Notes: generated from the letters alone by a model not told the origin. A DNA stretch of 64,000 bases from JAFKFJ01 sp963786445 (GCA_963786445.1 CAWAZU010000026.1:320545-384544); one strand, 5' to 3'; numbered from the stretch's first letter, positions 44,402-53,422 are shown. Translations and numbers: made by a program.

Positions 44402-45529
44402 GTGACGAATCCTCCCTCCGTCGCGATCGTCCTGCCGCCGCGCGAGGCGTTCGCCCCCGAGGCCAGCGGGGCGCTCGGCCTGATCGCCCGCCGGCACGCG
44501 CGCTGGTGCGGCCCGTTCCGCGCGACGGTGCTCGGCGCGCCGCCGCCCACCCCGCCGTTCGGCGACGTGGCGTTCCTGCCGGTCAGGCCGGCCTGGTGGC
44601 CGGGCGGGGCGCTGCGCCGCTACGGCGCCGGCGTGCTGCGCGCGCTGCGCACGCTCGCCCCCGACCTCGTCGAAGTCCACAACCGCCCCGACCTCGCGCT
44701 GCTGCTGGCCGACTGCCTGCCGCGCACGCCGGTCTCGCTGATCCTGAACAACGATCCGCAAGGCATGCGGCGGGCCACCTCGCCCGCCGAGCGCGCCCGG
44801 CTGCTGGCGCGTCTGGCCGCCGTCGCCACCGCATCGAGCTTCCTGGCGGTCCGCCTGCGCGAGGGCATCGCCGCGCCGGCCGCGCAGCCGGTCGTGCTGC
44901 CGAACTGCCTCGACCTGCGCGAGGTGCCGCCGCCCGCCGGCCAGCGTGAGCGGCTGATCGTGTTTGCCGGCCGCGTGATCACCGACAAGGGCGCCGACGG
45001 CTTCGTCGCGGCCTGCGCCCGCGCGCTGCCGGCGCTGCCGGGCTGGCGCGCCGAGATGATCGGCGGCGACCGCTTCGGCCCCGACAACCCGGAGACGCGG
45101 TTCCTGCGCGCGCTGCGCCCGCGCGCCGAGGCGGCCGGGGTGGCGATGCTCGGCTACCGTCCGCACGCAGAGGTGCTGGCCGCCATGTCGCGCGCGGCGA
45201 TCGTGGCGGTGCCGAGCCGCTGGCAGGAGCCGTTCGGGCTGACCGCGGTGGAGGCCATGGCGTGCGGCGCGGCCCTGCTCTGCTCCAACCGCGGCGGACT
45301 GGCCGAAGTGGCCGGCGATGCCGCCGTGGCGGTCGATCCGGACGACCCGCGCCAGTTCGCCGAGGCGATCGTCGCGCTGGCGAACGACCCCGCCCGCCGC
45401 GCCGCGCTCGCCGCTTCCGGGCTGCAGCGTGCGCGCCGGTTCGACCTGGCCGCAATCGGCCCGGCGCTGGACCGCTTCCGCCAGCAGGCGACCGAGCGAT
45501 TTTTTCGCGACGCCATGGCGCCTATATGA
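44402..45529 (+). CDS. GT4-family glycosyltransferase
   Basis: A 375-residue GT-B enzyme. The C-terminal half has the GT4 features: IVFAGRVITDKGADGFV, LGYRPHAEVLAAMSRAAIVAVPSRWQEPFGLTAVEAMACG with the E-x7-E nucleotide-sugar motif, and GLAEVAGDAAVAVDP. The N-terminal acceptor domain contains VEVHNRPDLALLL, as in LPS-type enzymes. It is probably involved in LPS or exopolysaccharide synthesis. It begins with GTG at 44402 and is 40 bases before cobW. Confidence 0.85.
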   Translation: MTNPPSVAIVLPPREAFAPEASGALGLIARRHARWCGPFRATVLGAPPPTPPFGDVAFLPVRPAWWPGGALRRYGAGVLRALRTLAPDLVEVHNRPDLALLLADCLPRTPVSLILNNDPQGMRRATSPAERARLLARLAAVATASSFLAVRLREGIAAPAAQPVVLPNCLDLREVPPPAGQRERLIVFAGRVITDKGADGFVAACARALPALPGWRAEMIGGDRFGPDNPETRFLRALRPRAEAAGVAMLGYRPHAEVLAAMSRAAIVAVPSRWQEPFGLTAVEAMACGAALLCSNRGGLAEVAGDAAVAVDPDDPRQFAEAIVALANDPARRAALAASGLQRARRFDLAAIGPALDRFRQQATERFFRDAMAPI

Positions 45530-45569
45530 CGGGGGACGGCCGAGCGGCCGGAGAGAGCGGAGTGATCTG

Positions 45570-46556
45570 ATGCCCGACAGCCAAGCGCCCACCCAGGACC
45601 TCGTGCCCGTGACCGTGCTGACCGGCTATCTCGGCGCGGGCAAGACGACGTTGCTCAACCGCATCCTGTCGGAACAGCACGGCCGCAAATACGCCGTCGT
45701 GATCAACGAGTTCGGCGAGCTGGGCGTGGACAACGACCTCGTCGTGGACAGCGACGAGGAAGTGTTCGAGATGAACAACGGCTGCATCTGCTGCACCGTG
45801 CGCGGCGACCTGATCCGCATCGTCGGCGGGCTGATGAAGCGGCGCGGGAAGTTCGACGGCATCATCATCGAGACCACCGGGCTGGCCAATCCCGCGCCGG
45901 TGGCGCAGACGTTCTTCGTCGATGAGACGGTGCGGTCGAAGACGCGGCTGGATGCCGTCGTCACCGTGGTGGATGCGAAGCACCTGCCGCAGCGGCTGGC
46001 CGACAGCCGCGAGGCGGCGGACCAGATCGCGTTCGCCGACGTGATCGTGCTGAACAAGACCGACCTCGTCAGCGCGGAGGAACTTGCGGAGGTGGAGAAG
46101 CGGATCCGCGACATCAACCCGTTCGCCACCATCCACCCCGCGGTGCGCGGCAACGTGGCGGTGACGTCGCTGCTGGAGCAGGGCGCCTTCGACCTCGAAC
46201 GGGTGCTGGCGCACACGCCGGAGTTTCTCGACGACGACACGCACGAGCACAACGACGACGTGGCCTCGATGAGCTTCGAGGTCGAGCGGCCGATCGACCC
46301 GGAGCAGTTCAACGCCTGGATCGGCGCGCTGCTCGCGGCCGAGGGGCAGAACCTGCTCCGCACCAAGGGGATTCTGGCGTATCCGGGCGAGGACCGGCGG
46401 TTCGCGTTCCAGGCGGTTCACATGATGGCCGACGGCGACTTCGTGGGTCCGTGGCGCGAGGGCGAACCGCGCCGCAGCCGCATCGTGTTCATCGGCCGCA
46501 AGCTGAACCGGCCGCAACTGCGACGGGGGTTCGAGTCGTGTCAGGTGACGGGGTGA
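45570..46556 (+). CDS. CobW/COG0523 family GTPase metallochaperone
   Basis: A 328-residue G3E GTPase. The P-loop is VTVLTGYLGAGKTTLLNRIL, the metal-binding motif is NNGCICCTVRGDL (C-x-C-C), Walker B lies in DGIIIETTGLANPAP and the specificity motif is VLNKTDLV. An acidic His segment (DDDTHEHNDD) adds metal ligands, and a CobW C-terminal domain follows. Such proteins deliver zinc or cobalt to client proteins. The cobalt-type nitrile hydratase genes 3 kb downstream are a possible client; that link is speculative. Confidence 0.9.
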   Translation: MPDSQAPTQDLVPVTVLTGYLGAGKTTLLNRILSEQHGRKYAVVINEFGELGVDNDLVVDSDEEVFEMNNGCICCTVRGDLIRIVGGLMKRRGKFDGIIIETTGLANPAPVAQTFFVDETVRSKTRLDAVVTVVDAKHLPQRLADSREAADQIAFADVIVLNKTDLVSAEELAEVEKRIRDINPFATIHPAVRGNVAVTSLLEQGAFDLERVLAHTPEFLDDDTHEHNDDVASMSFEVERPIDPEQFNAWIGALLAAEGQNLLRTKGILAYPGEDRRFAFQAVHMMADGDFVGPWREGEPRRSRIVFIGRKLNRPQLRRGFESCQVTG

Positions 46557-46578
46557 CGGCCGTACCCGATCCGCGACC

Positions 46579-47611
46579 ATGAGCCAGACGCCCTCGCTCG
46601 ACCACCTGCTCGACACCCGCGGCGTGCGGCAGGATTTTGGTGCGTTCGTGGTGGCGGCTGCGTTCGATCGCGACGGGATGGCGGCGTTCGCGCTCGGCGA
46701 CGGCACGCTGCGGCTGCTGCGCGACGGCGACTGGCACAGCGTTGCCGCACACGACGGCGCGGCGCTGGCGCTCGCCGCCGATGCGCGCGCCGAGGGGTTT
46801 GTCTCCGGCGGCGATGACGGGCGCTTCGTGCGCACCGCGCGCGACGGCACGGCCGCCGAGATCGCCGGCTTCGGCCTGAAATGGGTGGAGCACGTCGCCA
46901 GCTTCGCCGATGCGAAATCCTCCGTGCTGGCCTGCGCCGTCGGCAAGCAGGTGCATCTGTTCGACGCGGCGGGCGAGACGATCAAGACGCTGACGCACGC
47001 CGCCTCGGTCAGCGGCATCGTGTTCGATGCGAAGGGCAAGCGCGTCGCGACCAGCCACTACAACGGCGCCAGCCTGTGGTTCGTCGCGTCGAAATCCGAC
47101 AACCCGCGCGTGCTGGAATGGAAGGGCAGCCATATCGGCATCGCGCTCAGCCCGGACGGCGACAGCGTGGTCACCGCGATGCAGGAGAACGCGCTGCACG
47201 GCTGGCGACTTTCCGACGGCCAGCACATGCGCATGAGCGGCTATCCGTCGAAGACGCAGTCGCTGTCGTTCACCCGCAGCGGCAAGTGGCTGGCGACGTC
47301 GGGGGCGGAGGCGATCGTGCTGTGGCCGTTCACCGGCGGCGGGCCGATGGGCAAGACGCCGACCGAACTCGCCGGCGCCGACGGCGTGCTCTGCACGCAG
47401 GTCGCCTGCCACCCGCAACACGAAGCCGTTGCGGCCGGATTCTCCGACGGGCATGGTGGTGCTGGCGGACATCCCCGGCGGGCGCATCCTGCCGGTGGCG
47501 GCGCCCGGGCGCGGGCCGGTCTCGGCGCTGGCGTGGAGCGCCGACGGCGCAAGGCTGGCGTTCGGCAGCGAGAGCGGATTCGCCGCGGTCGTGGATTTCG
47601 CGAAAGCGTAG
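46579..47611 (+). CDS. WD40-repeat beta-propeller protein, one frameshift
   Basis: A beta-propeller with about seven poorly conserved WD40-type blades, for example FVVAAAFDRDGMAAFALGDG and ASVSGIVFDAKGKRVATSHY. The last blade (MVVLADIPGGRILPV to the end AAVVDFAKA) is one frame away. Removing one base near 47452 gives 343 residues. No signal peptide. It follows cobW by 22 bases, and this pairing suggests joint function in metal handling; I recall WD40 genes beside cobW in other alphaproteobacteria but cannot verify it here. Confidence 0.78.
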
Positions 47612-47623
47612 CGGCGGGCCGCG

Positions 47624-49369
47624 CTATTCCCCGACCGCCGCGCCCGCCGGCCGGCGCGGATCGCTGGCGCCGTAGATGCGGCCGGCCTGCACGCGCGGCG
47701 CGATCGCCGCATCGTTGCCGGAGGACGGCGCGCGGGCCTCGGTCAGCGCGCTGCCCGCCGCGATCATCTCCGCCGCGCCCCACGGCGTCTGCGCGTCGAT
47801 CGCGTAGCCCATGCCGCGCAGCGCCGTTTCGGTGTCCGGCGACAGCGCGCGCGGCTCGACGAAAATCTCGTCGGGCAGCCATTGGTGGTGGAAGCGCGGC
47901 GCATCCACCGCCTCCTGCGGGGGCAGGCCGAACGCGATCACGTTCAGCGCGGTCTCCAGCACGACGGTGATGATGCGCCCGCCGCCCGGCGAGCCGAGCA
48001 CCAGCGCAACGCGGCCGTCGCGCAGCACGATCGTCGGCGCCATCGACGACAGCGGGCGTTTGCCCGGCGCGATCGCATTCGCCTCGCCCTGCACCAGCCC
48101 GAACATGTTCGCCACCCCGGGCTTGGCGGTGAAATCGTCCATCTCGTCATTGAGGAAAAAACCCGCGCCGGGCGCCATCACGCCGGCGCCGAATGCGCCG
48201 TTCAGCGTGTAGGTCACCGCAACCGCATTGCCCGCCGCATCCAGCACGGAGAAATGCGTCGTCTCCGCCTGCTCGTGCGGCGGCGTGCCGGCGGGGAGGT
48301 CGCGCGACGGCGTGGCGCGCGGCCCGATCTGCGCCCGCAGCGCGGCGGCGTAGTGCGGCGACAGCAGCCGCGCGATCGGGTTGCGCACGAAGGCCGGATC
48401 GCCGAGCTCGCTGTTGCGGTCGTAATAGGCCCGCCGCATCGCCTCGACCATCACATGCACCGTCTGCGCGGAGTGGAACCCCATCGCGCGCAGATCGTAG
48501 CCGTCGAGGATGCCGAGGATTTCGCACAGCGTCACGCCGCCGGACGAGGGCGGGGCCGCCGACAGGAACAGCCAGCCGCGATAGACGCAGCGCAGCGGCG
48601 GCGATTCGGTCACCGTGTAGTGCGTGAAATCCGCCGCCGCGATGATGCCGCCGCCGGCGCGCGCCGCCGCCGCGACCGCGTCCGGGATGGCGCCGCGATA
48701 GAATGCGTCGGGACCGTGCGCGGCGATGGCGGCGAGCGTGTCGGCGAGCGCCGGCTGCACCAGAATGTCGCCGGCACCGAGCGGCGCGCCGTCCGGGTGG
48801 AAGAACACGCGCGCCGCCTCGGGATCGGCGCGCAGACGGCCGGCCGAGCGCGCGAGCAATTCGGCGTTGCTGCGCCCGACCGCAAAACCCTCGCGGGCGA
48901 GCCGGATCGCCGCCGCCATGACGCGCGCACGCGGCATGGTGCCGTATTCCCGCAGCGCCGTGTCGAGGCCGAGCACCGTCCCCGGCACGCCGACCGCACC
49001 CCAGCCGAACAGGCTGGCGCCCGGCACCACATGGCCCGCGCCGTCGAGGTACATGTCGCGCGTCGCGGCACCCGGCGCCTGCTCGCGGAAATTGACAAAA
49101 ACGTCGCGTCCGCCGGCGAGATGCAGCGTCGCAAAACCGCCGCCGCCGATATTGCCGCAGCACGGATCGACCACCGCCAGCGCATAGCCCACGGCCACCG
49201 CCGCATCGACCGCGTTGCCGCCCGCGCGCAGGATCGCCGCGCCGGCCTCGGAGGCGAGGCGAGCGGCGGAGACGACCATGAACCGCGTGCCCTCGACCGC
49301 CGGCGGCGAGGCCGCGCGGGCCGCGCCGGCGGCGAGCAGCAGCGCCAGCGCGAGCAGCGTGCGGATCAG
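47624..49369 (-). CDS. ggt: Gamma-glutamyltransferase (Ntn hydrolase)
   Basis: A 581-residue secreted enzyme. The signal peptide is IRTLLALALLLAAGAARA. LASEAGAAILRAGGNAVDAA is the standard N-terminal region, the nucleophile Thr is the second T in QAETTHFSVLDAAGNAV, and GSPGGGRIITVVLETALNVI is the substrate Gly loop. It cleaves gamma-glutamyl bonds of glutathione in the periplasm. No ATG, GTG or TTG stands before the signal peptide; a CTG at 49369 overlaps the upstream stop as CTGA, matching the coupling seen elsewhere, and is the likely start. Confidence 0.9.
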   Translation of the reverse strand: MIRTLLALALLLAAGAARAASPPAVEGTRFMVVSAARLASEAGAAILRAGGNAVDAAVAVGYALAVVDPCCGNIGGGGFATLHLAGGRDVFVNFREQAPGAATRDMYLDGAGHVVPGASLFGWGAVGVPGTVLGLDTALREYGTMPRARVMAAAIRLAREGFAVGRSNAELLARSAGRLRADPEAARVFFHPDGAPLGAGDILVQPALADTLAAIAAHGPDAFYRGAIPDAVAAAARAGGGIIAAADFTHYTVTESPPLRCVYRGWLFLSAAPPSSGGVTLCEILGILDGYDLRAMGFHSAQTVHVMVEAMRRAYYDRNSELGDPAFVRNPIARLLSPHYAAALRAQIGPRATPSRDLPAGTPPHEQAETTHFSVLDAAGNAVAVTYTLNGAFGAGVMAPGAGFFLNDEMDDFTAKPGVANMFGLVQGEANAIAPGKRPLSSMAPTIVLRDGRVALVLGSPGGGRIITVVLETALNVIAFGLPPQEAVDAPRFHHQWLPDEIFVEPRALSPDTETALRGMGYAIDAQTPWGAAEMIAAGSALTEARAPSSGNDAAIAPRVQAGRIYGASDPRRPAGAAVGE

Positions 49370-49938
49370 GGCGCGACCTGCGTGACGCCGATCATGTCGC
49401 CTTCGCGCACGATCGCCGCGAGCCGCGCCTCGCCCCAGTCCGCGGTGGCGGCGGGGCGCAGCGGCAGCACCATCCAGCGATAATCCGCGGTGCTGTCCAC
49501 GACGCGCACCTGCACGCCGTCGGGCAGCACGGTGCCGAACTCGGCGAGCAGGCCGCGCGGGTCGCGCACCGCGCGGGCGCGATAGGCGGCGGACTTGAAC
49601 CAGAACGGCGGGTAGCCGAGCACCGCGCGCGGATAGCAGCTGCACAGCGTACACACGACGAGGTGGTGCAGGTCCGCGGTGTTCTCCAGCACGCCGAGCG
49701 GCGGCGCGCCGCGCATCGGGATGCCGAGCGCCTCCGCCGCGCGCGTGCCGTCGGCGAGCAGCAGCGCGCGATACGCGGCATCGACCCAGGCGCGCGCCAC
49801 CATGCGCGCCCCCTGCCCCGGCGAGGCGGCGTCGGTGACGGCGATGCGCTCGGCGATCTCCGCCGGCGAGGCGATGGCTTTCTCCGCCAGCAGCGTCTGC
49901 ACCGCGCGCAGCAGGCGTTCGTCGGCATCGTCGCGCAT
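49366..49938 (-). CDS. Nitrile hydratase-type alpha (catalytic) subunit
   Basis: A 190-residue protein with the metal-binding motif VCTLCSCYPRAVLGYPPFWF at about residues 95-114. The three Cys (96, 99, 101) and Ser bind a low-spin metal after oxidation of two cysteines. Thr after the first Cys is the cobalt-type signature (iron enzymes have Ser). KSAAYRARAVRDPRGLLAEF and DSTADYRWMVLPLRP are normal for the family. It is the third gene of a run with the two split-beta genes, 2 bases after the previous stop. Nitrile hydratase or thiocyanate hydrolase activity are both possible. Confidence 0.88.
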   Translation of the reverse strand: MRDDADERLLRAVQTLLAEKAIASPAEIAERIAVTDAASPGQGARMVARAWVDAAYRALLLADGTRAAEALGIPMRGAPPLGVLENTADLHHLVVCTLCSCYPRAVLGYPPFWFKSAAYRARAVRDPRGLLAEFGTVLPDGVQVRVVDSTADYRWMVLPLRPAATADWGEARLAAIVREGDMIGVTQVAP

Positions 49939-49940
49939 CG

Positions 49941-50222
49941 CTACGCCTCCTCCAGCCAATGCCCGAACACTTCCACCAGCACATCGTCGCCGGCGCGCGC
50001 ATCGTGCCAGATCGCGTGCGGCTCGAAGCGCACGTGATACAGCGGCCGGCGCTCCGCCGGACGGGCGAAGGCGAGGTCTTCGGGATTGGGAAAATCGCCG
50101 AGATGCCGCACCACCGTGCCGGTGCGGCCGCGCAGGTAATGCGGCGTGCGGATGTGGCAGGGGCCGCGCGTCTCCGGCCAGTCGTCGCGCACGCGCACGC
50201 GCTGTCCCGGCGCCAGCATCAC
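49941..50222 (-). CDS. Nitrile hydratase beta subunit, C-terminal domain as a separate protein
   Basis: A 93-residue SH3-like barrel matching only the C-terminal half of the usual beta subunit: LAPGQRVRVRDDWPETRGPC, RTPHYLRGRTGTVVRHLGDF and PLYHVRFEPHAIWHD. In thiocyanate hydrolase and toyocamycin nitrile hydratase the beta chain is also split in two. The start is GTG at 50222, overlapping the upstream stop as GTGA. The three genes therefore are tightly coupled. Confidence 0.88.
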   Translation of the reverse strand: MMLAPGQRVRVRDDWPETRGPCHIRTPHYLRGRTGTVVRHLGDFPNPEDLAFARPAERRPLYHVRFEPHAIWHDARAGDDVLVEVFGHWLEEA

Positions 50223-50554
50223 GGCGCGTCCTGCAACGCCGCGCGCAGCTCGTCCTCGGAAAACACGCCTTTGCGCAGCAGCGTCGCCGCGATCGCGCGA
50301 ATCCAGCGCTGGTAGTAGGAGAGGGCGTGATACTCCGCCTCCGGCAGCGCCTCGATGCCGCGGCGCAGTTCATCGACCGTCATCACGCCCTTCAGCCCGA
50401 GCACCTGGCGCAGCGCATCGACCTCGCGGTCGAAATCGGTGAGCGCGTGCGGCGAGGCATCGACCCGCTCGCAGAGGAAGCGGCTGACGCCGCCGAGGTC
50501 GTGCATGGCGCGCGGCCGATCCTCGGGCAGCCCCTGGGGTGCTGGCTGGTTCAT
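50219..50554 (-). CDS. Nitrile hydratase beta subunit, N-terminal domain as a separate protein
   Basis: A 111-residue helical protein matching the N-terminal half of the beta subunit: MHDLGGVSRFLCERVD, then YHALSYYQRWIRAIAATLLR with the characteristic S-Y-Y-x-x-W, and a C-terminal KGVFSEDELRAAL. It is the first gene of the set, giving the order beta-N, beta-C, alpha, the same as scnB-scnA-scnC in thiocyanate hydrolase. No separate activator (P14K/P15K-like) gene is visible next to it. Confidence 0.85.
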   Translation of the reverse strand: MNQPAPQGLPEDRPRAMHDLGGVSRFLCERVDASPHALTDFDREVDALRQVLGLKGVMTVDELRRGIEALPEAEYHALSYYQRWIRAIAATLLRKGVFSEDELRAALQDAP

Positions 50555-50594
50555 CCGCCGACGATAGCGTGCCGCCACTGCGTCCGTCACCGGG

Positions 50595-51341
50595 TCAGTT
50601 CACCGCCTCGCCGGGGAGTGTGCCCCAGAACTGCGTGCGGCGCAGATAGCCGCGATAGTCCTCGACCTGCACCTCGCACCAGTCGGACCCTGCGGCACAG
50701 GCGCGCAGGCGGCCGACCACGCCGGGCTTGAGCCGTGCCACGGCGGCGGAGGCGTCGTCGGGGGCGCGGCGCAGCACCGCCTCGGCGTCCTTCACCACGA
50801 AGCTGCGGCGGCCCACCAGCGTCGCCTGGTGGACCCAGCCCTTGATCCCGTCCTCATCCTCCACCAGCCGCCAGACCTCGACCTCGCGCAGGATTTCCAC
50901 CGGCAGGTTGCGGCGGTGGTACTGCCATTCGATCGGGAAGCGGGTGCCCGGCCCCACCCGCATGTTCACGTCGTCGGAGCGCAATGCCGCGAAACGCGGC
51001 AGCTTCAGGCCGGTGACGCTGCCCTTGTCCGCCGCGACCGGCTCCCTGGCGGGTGGCGGCGCCGGGGGTGGGGCCAGCGGCTGCCGGGCCGGTGCCGGGC
51101 GCTCGGCCACCGGTTTGGCGGGCGCGTGGACCACCGGGGTCGCCCTGGTCCGCGCCTTGCGGGCCTGGCCGTCCTTGTGAACCGGCGTCACGGGCGCGGC
51201 GTGGGGTCTTGCCGGCGCGGCGGTGGTGGAGTCGCCGGTGGTGCCGGGCTTGGGCAGTTGCAGCGTGCCGTTCTGCGCCAGCGCCGGGACGGCGAGCAGC
51301 AGCAGGAGCAGGGGCAGCGCAGTCAGGCGCGGGAGGATCAT
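50595..51341 (-). CDS. Secreted bacterial SH3-domain protein
   Basis: A 248-residue protein. The Sec signal peptide is ILPRLTALPLLLLLLAVPAL with cleavage after ALA. A long Pro/Ala/Lys-rich spacer follows (about residues 30-100), then two SH3-like segments: DDVNMRVGPGTRFPIEWQYH and a second with AVLRRAPDDASAAVARLKPG ending near WCEVQVEDYRGYLRRTQFWG. The family (COG3807 type) is periplasmic and probably binds peptidoglycan or protein. It ends 40 bases before the hydratase operon. Confidence 0.82.
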   Translation of the reverse strand: MILPRLTALPLLLLLLAVPALAQNGTLQLPKPGTTGDSTTAAPARPHAAPVTPVHKDGQARKARTRATPVVHAPAKPVAERPAPARQPLAPPPAPPPAREPVAADKGSVTGLKLPRFAALRSDDVNMRVGPGTRFPIEWQYHRRNLPVEILREVEVWRLVEDEDGIKGWVHQATLVGRRSFVVKDAEAVLRRAPDDASAAVARLKPGVVGRLRACAAGSDWCEVQVEDYRGYLRRTQFWGTLPGEAVN

Positions 51342-51392
51342 GTCCGCCTGCGTGCCAATCACGCCGCCCCAAGGTCAAGCGCCGCGAGCCAC

Positions 51393-51767
51393 CTACAGTG
51401 AAACAATCTGCCCGCCCGCCACCGCGGCGAGGAACGTCGCCACTCCGGCCACTTCGACGCCTTGCAGCAATGCGCCGGCCGCAACGCTTGCCACGCGCAG
51501 CCCGGCCTCGCAGGCGATCAGTCGCACGCCCAGCTCCATCGCCGCCTCGCGCAACTCGGCCAGCCCGGCGACGCCGGCCGCACGCACCGCTTCGTCGCGG
51601 TCGGCGAACGAAGAGAAATCGGCGAGCAGGGCGCGGCAGCCCTGGTTGGTGGCGAACAGCACCACCGGACGGCCGAGCGCGGCGGCGCCGGCGGCGAGCA
51701 CGAAGGCGTAATGCGCCCGCTCGTGCCCGCCCGAGATCAGCAGCAGCCCGAGCGGTTCAGCCGCCAC
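51393..51767 (-). CDS. DsrE-family small protein
   Basis: A 124-residue DsrE/DsrF-like protein: LGLLLISGGHERAHYAFVLA at the N-terminus and a central helix-strand pattern ending LIACEAGLRVASVAAGALLQ with a conserved Cys at the position used for sulfur transfer in this family. The GTG start at 51767 lies inside the 3' end of the MoeB-like gene (11-base overlap). The pair could form a small sulfur relay; that is inference. Confidence 0.75.
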   Translation of the reverse strand: MAAEPLGLLLISGGHERAHYAFVLAAGAAALGRPVVLFATNQGCRALLADFSSFADRDEAVRAAGVAGLAELREAAMELGVRLIACEAGLRVASVAAGALLQGVEVAGVATFLAAVAGGQIVSL

Positions 51768-52530
51768 AGCACGGACATTCCGGGTCGCGCCGCAGTCGGA
51801 TGGTGCGGAACCGGACGGACAGCGCGTCCCAGATCAGCAGCCGCCCGGCCAGGCTCTCGCCGATGCCGAGGATTTCCTTCAGCACCTCGGTCGCCTGCAG
51901 CGTGCCCATCACCCCGGTGACGGCGCCGAGCACGCCCGCCTCGCTGCACGACGGCACCAAGTCGGGCGGCGGCGGTGCGGGATAGAGGCAGCGGTAGCAC
52001 GGCAGGTCCGACCCGGCGTGGGGCTTGAACGTCGCGAGCTGTCCCTCGAAGCGCAGCACCGCGGCGGACACCAGCGTGCGCCGCGCCGCCACGCAGGCGT
52101 CGGCGACCAGGAAGCGGGTGGCGAAATTATCGGTGCCGTCGCAGACCAGGTCGTAGGCCCCGACCAGCGCCGCGACATTGTCCGCGCCGAGCCGCGTGCG
52201 GTGCGCCTCGACCGTCACCTCCGGGTTGATGCGGCGCGCCGCGGCGGCGGCGGATTCGGTTTTCGCGTGGCCGAGATTGTCCGTGCCGTGGGCGATCTGC
52301 CGCTGCAGGTTGGACAGTTCCACGACGTCGTCGTCCACGATGCCGAGCGTGCCGACCCCGGCGGCGGCCAGATACAGCAGCAGCGGGCTGCCCAGGCCGC
52401 CGGCGCCGACCACCAGCACGCGCGCCGTCCGCAGCCGCGCCTGCCCGGCGCCGCCGACTTCCGCCAGCAGGATGTGGCGCGAGTAGCGGCTGATCTCCGC
52501 TTCCGAGAAATCCAGGTCCATGAAGCGCAT
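51757..52530 (-). CDS. MoeB/ThiF/HesA-family E1-like adenylyltransferase
   Basis: A 257-residue E1-like protein. The ATP site is VLVVGAGGLGSPLLLYLAAA, the Arg/Asn segment is DVVELSNLQRQIAHGTDNLG, VCDGTDNFATRFLVADAC follows, and two Cys pairs bind zinc (CYRC and CPCC). It would adenylate the C-terminus of a small sulfur carrier such as MoaD or ThiS. The C-terminal rhodanese domain of some homologues is absent; the overlapping DsrE gene might fill that role. No moaD or thiS gene is in the window. An ATG at 52521 is an alternative start. Confidence 0.9.
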   Translation of the reverse strand: MRFMDLDFSEAEISRYSRHILLAEVGGAGQARLRTARVLVVGAGGLGSPLLLYLAAAGVGTLGIVDDDVVELSNLQRQIAHGTDNLGHAKTESAAAAARRINPEVTVEAHRTRLGADNVAALVGAYDLVCDGTDNFATRFLVADACVAARRTLVSAAVLRFEGQLATFKPHAGSDLPCYRCLYPAPPPPDLVPSCSEAGVLGAVTGVMGTLQATEVLKEILGIGESLAGRLLIWDALSVRFRTIRLRRDPECPCCGG

Positions 52531-52631
52531 ATGGGTCCCGGCGTGGGCCGGACAACGCTGCGGGCGCCCGACGCAGGACGCCGCCCTCGCATGCCCGGCC
52601 GGAAACGGCAAGCCGCCGCCGCAGAGCAGGA

Positions 52632-53415
52632 TCAGTCCAGATCCGTGTCCTCGTTCAGCGTGCTCACCTCCCGCACGCCGTCGATGTCGCTCAGCGTGGC
52701 GATGAGGTGCGAGATCGGCCGCTTCCCCTTCACCTGCATGCGCAGCGTGACGGTGCCTTTTGGCGCCAGGCGGCGGCGGCGCGACGCCTTCGCGGTCGGC
52801 CAGGTCCTCGACCGCCTCGCCGCGGTCGTCGGCGTGGCCGTCCCGGTCCACCCGCACATGGTCGATGGCGAAGCGAAGCTCGGTGCAGCGGATCAGGATG
52901 AGGCGCAGCAGGTCCCTTCCGTCCTCGTAGGAAATGCGGATATCCGCCGCCAGCCGGCGCGGTCGCGGCAGCCGGCGCTCCAGGTGCGGAAAGCCGAGCA
53001 TGATGACGAAATGGCCGGCCGTCGTCGCCACCGCGAGGACGGGCAGCCCCGCGCCGCACGCCATGCCGAGTGCCGCCGTGAGCCAGACCGACGCTGCCGT
53101 GGTCAGCCCGCGCACCACGTCGCGGCGCATGAAGATGACGCCGCCGCCGATGAAGCCGATGCCGGACACGATCTGTGCCGCGACCCGCGACGGGTCGAGC
53201 ACGACCCGGTCGTTCGCCAGGATGTTCATGAAGCCGTATTTCGAGACCAGCATGATCAGCGCGGCGGCGACGCCGACCAGCGTGTGGGTCCGCAAGCCGG
53301 CGCTCTTCTGGCGCAGCTCCCGTTCCACGCCGACCAGCGCGGACAGGACGAAGGCGAGCGTCAGCTCGCCGAGCTGCAGCCATCCCTGTCCGGTGAAGTC
53401 CAGCCAGCCGGACAA
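52632..53415 (-). CDS. MgtC/SapB family membrane protein, one frameshift
   Basis: MgtC-like protein with about five N-terminal membrane segments: FVLSALVGVERELRQKSAGL with the conserved E-R-x5-AGLRTH, SKYGFMNILANDRVVLDPSR and GIGFIGGGVIFMRRDVVRGL. A soluble ACT-like C-terminal domain continues in another frame (GTVTLRMQVKGKRPISHLIA); one extra base around 52770-52790 accounts for this and gives 260 residues. The family modulates magnesium homeostasis and ATP synthase in low Mg2+ in some species; many homologues have unknown roles. Confidence 0.83.
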
Positions 53416-53422
53416 CCCGCCC

